DNA of 11,414 nt from Clostridiales bacterium UBA735 (lineage in GTDB: Bacteria; Bacillota; Clostridia; Oscillospirales; Oscillospiraceae): contig DBLB01000118.1 of assembly GCA_002298695.1 (NCBI GenBank), positions 1 through 11,414 of the forward strand, given 5' to 3'. Each line of letters begins with the position of its first letter. The stretch's first letter is position 1. Under the pieces are notes generated by a model. It worked only from the letters and a program-made list of their open reading frames with translations, did no database searches and was not told where the DNA came from. The translations under genes were made by a program, and so were the position numbers. Below, piece after piece: positions 1 to 5,800 of the stretch.

Positions 1-400
1 CGATGCGGTGGACGATGCCGGGCCGCTTTTCACCACCGATGCCGGAGAGCGAATCGCCGTAGTGGTGGATGAGCGCGTTGACGAGCGTTCCATCCGGATG
101 ACCGGGCGCCGGATGGACAACGAGCCCCTTCGGCTTGTTGACGACGATGACGTCGGCGTCCTCGTAGACCACATCCAGCGGGATGTCCTGCGCGGGATTT
201 TCCGTGGGCTTTGCCTCCGGGATCTCCACGTCCAGGACCGTCCCGGCCGGGAGCTTCGCATTTTTCTTGACCGGCTTTCCGCCCAGTGTGACGGCCCCGT
301 CCTCCAGCAGCCGCTGCACTGCGCTGCGGCTCAGCTCCGGGAGCAGCGCGGCCAGCGCCGCGTCGAGCCGGAGACCATCAGTGTTCAGCGTCAGCGTCAT
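1..400 (-). CDS. rluD: RluD-type 23S rRNA pseudouridine synthase, N-terminal 133 residues (3' end outside window)
   Basis: Reading from the ATG at 400 downward gives an S4 RNA-binding domain (about residues 1-70, with LSRSAVQRLLEDGAVTLGGK) followed by the start of the RluA/RluD catalytic domain (VVYEDADVIVVNKPKGLVVHP, then GHPDGTLVNAL). The window ends at GIVHRI, immediately before the catalytic Asp of the family motif HRLDxxTSG, so activity cannot be judged from here. RluA-family enzymes convert uridines of rRNA to pseudouridine in the cytoplasm. The start overlaps the end of lspA by 23 bp and has its own Shine-Dalgarno AAGGA at 409-413 with 8-base spacing, so the two are very probably one coupled operon, as commonly seen in Firmicutes. 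The S4-plus-catalytic layout is certain; the exact paralogue (RluD versus a related RluA-family member) is less so. Confidence 0.9.
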   Translation of the reverse strand, partial: MTLTLNTDGLRLDAALAALLPELSRSAVQRLLEDGAVTLGGKPVKKNAKLPAGTVLDVEIPEAKPTENPAQDIPLDVVYEDADVIVVNKPKGLVVHPAPGHPDGTLVNALIHHYGDSLSGIGGEKRPGIVHRI

Positions 401-875
401 CGGTCTTATCCTTCTTCGGCCCGTCGGACAGGAATTCCTTGTCCTTGATGAAAATGTAGAGCACAAGGATGATCGCGCCGAACGTGATGAACAGGTCGGC
501 GACGTTGAACGTCGAGAACCACGGGATCGAGATCATGTCCACGACCGCGCCGGTGCGGATGCGGTCGATCAGGTTGCCGATGGCCCCGCCGGTGATCGCC
601 GCGAGACACCAGAGCTCCGGCTTTTTCGTGAGATGCTTTTTCGCAATGATCCAGACCACGAAGGCAAAAAACACGACCGTCAGCGCCACAAACACCCACC
701 GGCCGCCGCGGAACATGCTCAGCGCCATACCGTCGTTCAGCAGATAGCGCAGCTCCAGCCAGCCGGGGACGATCACGTCGACGCAGTCCGACAGCTGTGC
801 GGCGGCGAGCGCCTTTGTCCATTGGTCGACCGCAACGATCGCCGCTGCAAACAGCGAGAGAACTACATAAAACAA
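378..875 (-). CDS. lspA: Lipoprotein signal peptidase (signal peptidase II)
   Basis: The 165-residue protein is of normal family length with four predicted membrane helices (about 3-20, 58-78, 88-104, 127-146). It removes signal peptides from lipid-modified prolipoproteins in the cytoplasmic membrane. Family motifs are visible: VDQWTK with D17, the N-D-G motif at 47-49 (here NDGMALS rather than the common NxGAAFS), GGAIGNLIDR at 96-105, VVDM with D113 and FNVADLFI with N124/D127; D113 and D127 fit the aspartyl catalytic dyad. A Lys/Asp-rich tail follows the last helix. The start is TTG at 875: AAGGAGGG at 883-890 lies 7 bases upstream, and the nearby ATG at 868 is out of frame. It is first in the lspA-rluD operon, driven by the promoter at 907-935. 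Confidence 0.95.
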   Translation of the reverse strand: MFYVVLSLFAAAIVAVDQWTKALAAAQLSDCVDVIVPGWLELRYLLNDGMALSMFRGGRWVFVALTVVFFAFVVWIIAKKHLTKKPELWCLAAITGGAIGNLIDRIRTGAVVDMISIPWFSTFNVADLFITFGAIILVLYIFIKDKEFLSDGPKKDKTDDADAEH

Positions 876-906
876 GGCCAGGCCCTCCTTTTTTTAATTC
901 TGAATT

Positions 907-935
907 ATTGTATCACACGTTCCGCGCCTTTGCAA
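907..935 (-). promoter_or_regulatory. Sigma-A promoter for lspA-rluD
   Basis: On the minus strand, TTGCAA (930-935) and TACAAT (907-912) are separated by exactly 17 bases, with TG one base before the -10 (extended -10). Transcription would start near 900, about 25 bases before the lspA TTG. It faces away from the minD promoter in the same gap. Confidence 0.75.
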
Positions 936-1002
936 TCATGGCGCTTAGCGCGCAGCAGAATGAAAAATCGAAGAAATTCACAAAATCCACTGCGTTTTCC
1001 CA

Positions 1003-1031
1003 TTGAATTCGGGGGGCGATTCGTATATAAT
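1003..1031 (+). promoter_or_regulatory. Sigma-A promoter for minD-like/mgsA-like operon
   Basis: TTGAAT (1003-1008) and a consensus TATAAT (1026-1031) are separated by 17 bases. The predicted start near 1038 leaves a leader of about 35 bases carrying the Shine-Dalgarno GGGAGGG (1059-1065) before the TTG start at 1073. Confidence 0.8.
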
Positions 1032-1072
1032 GTCTATGAGTGGCACGCTGACAGGCTTGGGAGGGACGCAAA

Positions 1073-1813
1073 TTGGCTCAGATCGTATCTGTGATCTCCG
1101 GAAAAGGCGGCACAGGCAAGACGTCCCTCTGTGCGGGCATTGCTGCAAGCCTTGCCCGCGGCGGTGCGCGCGTGCTGTGCATCGATCTGGATATCGGATT
1201 GCGCAATCTCGACATTGCGCTCGGCATGGCCGACGAAGCGGCGCTGCCGTTTACTGCCGTCATGCGCGGACAGACCGCGCTGGAGCAGGCCACGCCGCAC
1301 CCGACGCAGGAACGGCTGTTTCTGCTGACCGCGCCGGTGACGGAGCGCGCAGAGAATATCGGCCTGCGGCTCTTCGGTGCAATGCTGGCACAGGCAGACG
1401 GCCTTTTTGACTGGGTGCTGATCGACGCGCCGGCAGGGCTGGGCCGCGGCTTCCGGCTGGCGACGGAATATGCCGACGAAGCGCTCGTCGTGACGCTGGC
1501 CGATCCGGCCTCGCAGCGCGACGCCGCGCGGACGACCGATCTGCTGCTGGCCCGGCGGGATATCCCGGTGCGCATGGCCGTCAACCGGGTGAGTCCGAAG
1601 CTGTTTGCAAAGCTGCGCGCCACAGTTGACGATGTGATGGATACGGTCGGCCTGCCGCTGCTGGGGCTTGTGCCCGAGGATGCGTCGGTGGTGCTGGCGG
1701 CGGCTGCCGGGCGGCTGCTTATCGACTACACCGAGCAGGGCGCGGGACTGGCCTGCCGCAATCTGGCCGGACGGCTGGACGGGCGACGCATTCCGCTGAT
1801 GAAACTGAAATAA
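1073..1813 (+). CDS. minD: MinD-like P-loop ATPase (septum-site determining family), lacking the usual C-terminal membrane helix
   Basis: The 246-residue protein has a deviant Walker A motif SGKGGTGKTS (9-18; signature Lys11, P-loop Lys16), the MinD-type switch I DLDIGLRNLD (38-47), Walker B VLIDAPAGLG (116-125) and a base-contacting Asn in VNRVSP (170-175). DIGLRNLD is characteristic of MinD rather than ParA/Soj. MinD dimerises on ATP, binds membrane and recruits the division inhibitor MinC. The C-terminus aligns with the MinD segment up to RLDGRRIPLM but stops after MKLK, some 20 residues short of E. coli and B. subtilis MinD, so the amphipathic membrane-targeting helix is not seen. The start is TTG at 1073, with GGGAGGG at 7-base spacing and no in-frame ATG before the P-loop. 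mgsA follows after 32 bp. minC, minE or other mre genes are not adjacent. A related cytoplasmic MinD/ParA ATPase with another role is possible. Confidence 0.8.
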   Translation: MAQIVSVISGKGGTGKTSLCAGIAASLARGGARVLCIDLDIGLRNLDIALGMADEAALPFTAVMRGQTALEQATPHPTQERLFLLTAPVTERAENIGLRLFGAMLAQADGLFDWVLIDAPAGLGRGFRLATEYADEALVVTLADPASQRDAARTTDLLLARRDIPVRMAVNRVSPKLFAKLRATVDDVMDTVGLPLLGLVPEDASVVLAAAAGRLLIDYTEQGAGLACRNLAGRLDGRRIPLMKLK

Positions 1814-1845
1814 AACAGAAATCATAGCAAAGGAGAGTATGGAGC

Positions 1846-2262
1846 ATGAATATCACGCTCATGGCACACGACAAGAAAAAAGAGCTCATGGTTCAGTTCT
1901 GCACCGCATACAAGAGCATTTTGTCCAAGCATTCTCTCTCTGCCACGGCGACTACGGGCCGGCTGGTCGCGGAGGCTACGGGGCTTCCAGTCAGCCTGTT
2001 CCTGTCCAGAAATCAGGGCGGGCACCAGCAGGTGGACGCGCGGATCGCCTATAACGAGGTCGATATGGTCATTCTGTTCAACGATCCGAACGACACCGAC
2101 CCCTGGGAAGATCAGAGAATGGTTCACACCATCCATCTCTGCGACACCTACAATGTCCCGCTGGCGACGAACCTGGCTTCGGCGGAAATGCTGATCCTCG
2201 GATTGCAGCGCGGCGATCTGGATTGGCGTATGATGATGAAAAGCAAAAAAATTCTGAGATAA
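1846..2262 (+). CDS. mgsA: Methylglyoxal synthase-family protein with altered active-site residues
   Basis: The 138-residue protein has the MGS-fold pattern: LMAHDKKKE (5-13), TATTG (34-38, phosphate loop; usually TGTTG), QGGHQQ (57-62), ILFNDPN (76-82), and a VPLATNLASAEMLI (104-117) plus GDLDWR (123-128) end typical of clostridial MgsA. True MgsA converts dihydroxyacetone phosphate to methylglyoxal. Aligned by eye to E. coli MgsA, His8, Asp9, Lys12 and Asp80 match H19, D20, K23 and D91. The catalytic Asp71 of GGDQQ is His60 here, the active-site His98 is Trp87 (PWED for PHEP), and Gly66 is Arg55. Family membership is clear, but the reaction is doubtful. The start is ATG at 1846 with AAGGAG at 1830-1835; a closer ATG at 1839 is in another frame. 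It is probably cotranscribed with minD; mgsA beside min/mre genes is a known clostridial arrangement. Confidence 0.85.
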   Translation: MNITLMAHDKKKELMVQFCTAYKSILSKHSLSATATTGRLVAEATGLPVSLFLSRNQGGHQQVDARIAYNEVDMVILFNDPNDTDPWEDQRMVHTIHLCDTYNVPLATNLASAEMLILGLQRGDLDWRMMMKSKKILR

Positions 2263-2476
2263 GTCTCCCCGCGCTGACGCGGAAGCAGTACCGGAAACAC
2301 GCTTTGCCAGAGAGGCGCCCCATGGCTGAAAGGGCGCTCAGAGCGGCCCCGGGAAGGACGTCCGCCGAGCGGGAATTGAATATCCGCAAAGAGGGAGGGC
2401 TTTGCCCTCTGAATTTGGGTGGCACCACGGAGTAGTATGCTCTCGTCCCAAACTGCTGGGATGAGAGCAGCTTTTT
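2263..2476 (+). promoter_or_regulatory. T-box riboswitch (tRNA-Asp specifier GAC) controlling hisS-aspS
   Basis: The leader begins right after mgsA. Stem I pairs CCCGC (2268-2272) with GCGGG (2369-2373), with a K-turn formed by TGA (2275-2277) and GA (2367-2368), then GCGGA (2278-2282) with TCCGC (2361-2365). The specifier loop has AGTA (2287-2290) on one side and GAA-G-GAC-G (2353-2360) on the other, placing codon GAC at 2357-2359. Above it pair CCGG (2291-2294) with 2349-2352, and CGCTTTG (2300-2306) with CAGAGCG (2339-2345). The AG bulge CAGAGAG is near 2308-2313 and the distal loop is ATGGCTGAAA in a GCGCCC/GGGCGC stem (2315-2337). A stem III hairpin lies at 2391-2409. The T-box is GGGTGGCACC (2417-2426), whose TGGC would pair with an NCCA end bearing discriminator G. 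TTTGGG (2414-2419) can pair with CCCAAA (2447-2452) as antiterminator. Uncharged tRNA-Asp should allow readthrough. No convincing separate promoter was found, so transcription may come from minD-mgsA. Confidence 0.93.
2439..2476 (+). terminator. Conditional intrinsic terminator of the T-box
   Basis: GCTCTCGTCCCA (2439-2450) pairs over 12 bp (one G-T) with TGGGATGAGAGC (2457-2468) around a 6-base loop, followed by AG and CTTTTT. Its 5' arm shares the CCCA needed by the antiterminator, so the two structures are mutually exclusive. Confidence 0.92.
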
Positions 2477-2558
2477 ATAAAAAAGTCCGCACCACGTGAA
2501 TCCCCGCCCTACAGGATCATTTTACGATCAAGACATGATATAGAGAGGAACTTTGGAA

Positions 2559-3911
2559 ATGGAACGAATCAAACCGCACACGCTCTCCGGCTTCATGGAG
2601 CTTCTGCCAGCGCCGCAGCAGCAGATGGAGGCCATCATGGACGTGCTCCGCACGACCTATTCGCTCTATGGCTTCACGCCGCTCGACACGCCGGCCATTG
2701 AGGCCGCCGACGTCCTGCTGGCCAAGGGCGGCGGCGAGACGGAGAAGCAGATCTACCGCTTCACGAAGGGTGACGCCGACCTTGCGCTCCGCTTCGACCT
2801 GACCGTGCCGCTGGCAAAATACGTCGCGCTGCACTACAACGACCTTGCGTTCCCGTTCCGCCGCTATCAGATCGGCAAGGTCTACCGCGGCGAGCGCGCG
2901 CAGCGCGGCCGCTTCCGTGAATTCTATCAGGCGGACATCGACATCATCGGCGACGGCAAGCTCTCCATCGTCAACGAGGCCGAGATCCCGTCCATCATCT
3001 ATAAGACGTTCACGACGCTGGGCCTCAAGCGGTTCCAGATCCGCGTGAACAACCGCAAGATCTTAAACGGCTTCTACGCGATGCAGGGCCTGACCGATAA
3101 GGCCGGCGACATTATGCGCACCGTGGACAAGCTGGACAAGATCGGTCCGGAGAAGGTCACGGCCTGTCTGATCGACGACTGCGGCCTGACCGAGGCACAG
3201 GCGGCAGAGATCCTGAAATTCATCTCCATCACCGGCAAGAATGCCGAGGTGCTCACGGCGCTGGAGGGCTATCGCGGCCAGAATGACACGTTCGACCTCG
3301 GCCTCGACGAGCTTCGTGCCGTGACGCGCTATCTCGCGGCCTTCGGCGTGCCGGAGGCAAACTTCGCCGTCGATCTGACGATCGCGCGCGGCCTCGACTA
3401 TTACACCGGCACGGTCTACGAGACAACGCTGATCGACCATCCGGAGATCGGCTCGGTCTGCTCCGGCGGGCGGTATGACAACCTTGCCGAGTATTACACC
3501 GAAAAACAGCTGCCGGGCGTCGGCATTTCCATCGGATTGACGCGCCTATTCTACGTGCTGAGCGAGCAGAATATGCTGAGCGGCGCGCGGCGCGTCTCGC
3601 CCGCGGACGTGATGATCTTCCCGATGACGGAAGATCTCGAAGCAGCCATCCAGCTCGCCACAAAGCTCCGCAGCGAGGGCATCCGCACCCAGCTCTACAC
3701 CGAGAACAAGAAGTTCAAGCAGAAAATTCAGTATGCCGACAAGCTCGGCATTCCCTATGCCATCTTCCTCGGCGAGGACGAGATTGCGATGAACGCCGTC
3801 TCGCTCAAGGATCTGCGCAAGGGCGAGCAAGTCGTTGTCTCCGCAGACGCCGCGGCGGACATGATCCTCGACGACATGGCCGATAATCTCAAAGGAACCA
3901 TTTTGAAATAA
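2559..3911 (+). CDS. hisS: Histidyl-tRNA synthetase
   Basis: The 450-residue class II synthetase charges tRNA-His in the cytoplasm. The order is: class II core start (RIKPHTLSGFMELLP, 3-17; typical of a clostridial HisS clade), LRFDLTVPLAKYVA (77-90), motif 2 RGERAQRGRFREFYQ (110-124), histidine-binding ARGLDYYTGTVYE (276-288), CSGGRYDNL (301-309), motif 3 GVGISIGLTRL (320-330), and a C-terminal anticodon-binding domain (about 350-445). It is somewhat longer than the roughly 420-residue common form. The start is ATG at 2559, since AGAGGA (2544-2549) is 9 bases upstream; an in-frame TTG at 2553 would leave only 3 bases. The T-box ends about 80 bp upstream, and aspS follows after 31 bp. Nothing appears broken. 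Confidence 0.97.
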   Translation: MERIKPHTLSGFMELLPAPQQQMEAIMDVLRTTYSLYGFTPLDTPAIEAADVLLAKGGGETEKQIYRFTKGDADLALRFDLTVPLAKYVALHYNDLAFPFRRYQIGKVYRGERAQRGRFREFYQADIDIIGDGKLSIVNEAEIPSIIYKTFTTLGLKRFQIRVNNRKILNGFYAMQGLTDKAGDIMRTVDKLDKIGPEKVTACLIDDCGLTEAQAAEILKFISITGKNAEVLTALEGYRGQNDTFDLGLDELRAVTRYLAAFGVPEANFAVDLTIARGLDYYTGTVYETTLIDHPEIGSVCSGGRYDNLAEYYTEKQLPGVGISIGLTRLFYVLSEQNMLSGARRVSPADVMIFPMTEDLEAAIQLATKLRSEGIRTQLYTENKKFKQKIQYADKLGIPYAIFLGEDEIAMNAVSLKDLRKGEQVVVSADAAADMILDDMADNLKGTILK

Positions 3912-3942
3912 CAACATACCACATAGAAAAGAGGAAACCACT

Positions 3943-5706
3943 ATGATGCAGTCCAGAACCCACACCTGCGGGCAGCTCCGGTTAGAGAACGCGGGCGAAA
4001 AGGTCACGCTTTGCGGCTGGATGGAGAATGTCCGCGTCGTCGGGCAGAACTTCGCCTTTGTCGTCCTGCGCGACTTCTATGGCACGACGCAGGTCGTCGT
4101 CGAAACCGAGGACATGATGAACATCATCAAGTCCATTAACAAGGAATCCACGATCCAGGTCGTCGGCACCGTGCGCGAGCGCGACAGCAAAAATCCCAAG
4201 CAGGCCACCGGCGACGTCGAGGTCGTGCCGGAGCAGATCACTGTGCTCGGCAAATGCCGCTATAACGAGCTGCCGTTTGAAATCAACCGCAGCCGCGACG
4301 CCGATGAGACGCAGCGCTTGAAATACCGCTATCTCGACCTCCGCAATCCGGCGGTCAAGAACAACATCATCCTGCGCTGCAACGTCGTCGCGGCGCTGCG
4401 CAAGGCCATGATGGAGCATGATTTCCTTGAGATCACGACGCCGATCCTGACGGCTTCTTCGCCGGAGGGCGCGCGCGACTATCTCGTCCCCGCGAGAAAG
4501 CACCCCGGCAAGTTCTATGCCCTGCCGCAGGCCCCGCAGCAGTTCAAGCAGCTGCTGATGACCTCGGGCTTTGACCGCTATTTCCAGATCGCGCCCTGCT
4601 TCCGCGATGAGGACGCGCGCGGCGACCGCAGCCCCGGCGAGTTCTATCAGCTCGATATGGAGATGTCGTTCGCCACGCAGGACGATGTGTTTGCCGTCAT
4701 CGAAGACGTACTTCCGCCGATCTTTGCGAAATACGGCACATATAACATCGCCTCGCAGCCGCCCTTCCGCCGCATCAAGTATCTCGATGCGCTGGAGACC
4801 TACGGCTCCGACAAGCCCGACCTCCGCATCGACCTGACCGCCGTCAACGTGACAGAGCTGTTCGCCGAGAGCGAATTCGCCCCGTTCGCGGGCCAGACCG
4901 TCAAGGCCGTGCCCATCACGGACTGTGCGCTGACGCGCAAGCAGATCGAAAAGCTGCTGACCGACTGCGAGGTGCAGTCCGGCCAGAAGGGCTACTGGTT
5001 CAAGGTCGACGAGCAGGGCGAGCTCGCCGGCGGCGTCGCCAAGTTCATCGACAAGGCCGCCATCGCGAAGAAGTTCGAGCTGAAGCCGAACATGCTGGTC
5101 GTGCTGGCCGCAGGCGAACAGGCCACGAAGGCCATCGGCGTCATGATCAAGACGTTCGGCGCGAACGTGCCGGGCCACATGGGCAAGGAGCGCTACGAGT
5201 TCTGCTGGATCGTCGATTTCCCGATGTACGAGATCGGCGACGAGAGCGGCGAGCTGGAGTTCTGCCACAACCCGTTCTCCATGCCGGCCGGCGGCCTCGA
5301 CGTGCTGCTGAAGGCCGAGCGCGGCGAGATCGACCCGCTCACCATCACCGCCGACCAGTATGACCTTGTCTGCAACGGCGTGGAGCTTTCCTCCGGCGCC
5401 GTCCGGAACCACGATCCCGAGATCATGATCAAGGCATTCGAGCTCGTCCGCCTCGGCGAGGATGACGTGAAGTCCAAGTTCCCGGCCATGTACAATGCGT
5501 TCTGCTATGGCGCACCTCCCCATGCCGGTATCGCCCCGGGCGTCGACCGCATGGTCATGCTGCTGGCGGGCGAGGACTCCATCCGCGAGATCATCCCGTT
5601 CCCGATGAACAAGAACGCGCAGGACATCCTCATGGGCGCGCCCAGCGAGGTCACACAGAAGCAGCTCGACGAGCTGCACATCACCGTCACCGCACACGAA
5701 GAATAA
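3943..5706 (+). CDS. aspS: Aspartyl-tRNA synthetase (bacterial type with GAD insertion)
   Basis: The 587-residue protein is of normal length for bacterial AspRS. An OB-fold anticodon-binding domain (about 1-110) is followed by RYLDLRNP (129-136), the aspartate/ATP site motif 2 FRDEDARGDRSPGEFYQLD (220-238), a GAD-type insertion (about 290-415), LEFCHNPFS (438-446) and motif 3 GIAPGVDRMVML (529-540), then IPFPMNKNAQD. It charges tRNA-Asp, the tRNA that the upstream T-box appears to sense. In the OB fold, GWMENVRVVGQNFAFVVLRD replaces the more common GWVxRRRDxG pattern, so the residues often used to separate discriminating from non-discriminating AspRS cannot be read by analogy. ATG 3943 is chosen because AGGA (3932-3935) is 7 bases upstream; the second ATG at 3946 is also possible. 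It is last gene of the T-box operon. Confidence 0.97.
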   Translation: MMQSRTHTCGQLRLENAGEKVTLCGWMENVRVVGQNFAFVVLRDFYGTTQVVVETEDMMNIIKSINKESTIQVVGTVRERDSKNPKQATGDVEVVPEQITVLGKCRYNELPFEINRSRDADETQRLKYRYLDLRNPAVKNNIILRCNVVAALRKAMMEHDFLEITTPILTASSPEGARDYLVPARKHPGKFYALPQAPQQFKQLLMTSGFDRYFQIAPCFRDEDARGDRSPGEFYQLDMEMSFATQDDVFAVIEDVLPPIFAKYGTYNIASQPPFRRIKYLDALETYGSDKPDLRIDLTAVNVTELFAESEFAPFAGQTVKAVPITDCALTRKQIEKLLTDCEVQSGQKGYWFKVDEQGELAGGVAKFIDKAAIAKKFELKPNMLVVLAAGEQATKAIGVMIKTFGANVPGHMGKERYEFCWIVDFPMYEIGDESGELEFCHNPFSMPAGGLDVLLKAERGEIDPLTITADQYDLVCNGVELSSGAVRNHDPEIMIKAFELVRLGEDDVKSKFPAMYNAFCYGAPPHAGIAPGVDRMVMLLAGEDSIREIIPFPMNKNAQDILMGAPSEVTQKQLDELHITVTAHEE

Positions 5707-5711
5707 CGAAA

Positions 5712-5743
5712 ACATCCCCCGTCCATATCCGGACGGGGGATGT
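5712..5743. terminator. Bidirectional terminator between convergent aspS and ABC exporter
   Basis: ACATCCCCCGTCC (5712-5724) pairs perfectly over 13 bp with GGACGGGGGATGT (5731-5743) around ATATCC. Rightward it is followed by CGCTTTC (weak T tract). Leftward it is followed by TTTTCGTT, a better T tract for the minus-strand exporter gene. It lies 6 bp past the aspS stop. Confidence 0.85.
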
Positions 5744-5800
5744 CGCTTTCATGCCAGGGAAGCCCCGCAGCCCGTTTGGAGGGTGCCGCAGGCCGTATTT

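Noticed and set aside
183..1094. Long plus-strand frame of 303 codons across lspA, the intergenic gap and the minD leader
   Set aside because: It is antisense to clearly recognised rluD and lspA, crosses two opposite promoters, and has an Arg/Asp/His-rich composition typical of GC-rich shadow frames.
2203..2236. Possible promoter at the end of mgsA (TTGCAG and TATGAT)
   Set aside because: Spacing is about 20 bases, too long for sigma-A, so it is not called; the T-box operon may be read through from minD-mgsA.
3982..5715. 577-codon minus-strand frame opposite aspS
   Set aside because: Antisense to a fully motif-supported AspRS; composition is Asp/Ala/Val/His/Leu-rich with no domain pattern and no ribosome site.
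5761..5800. Weak hairpin GCAGCCC/GGGTGC followed by TATTTTTATT
   Set aside because: The stem has a mismatch, the T tract is too far from it, and a much better terminator lies 40 bp to the left.
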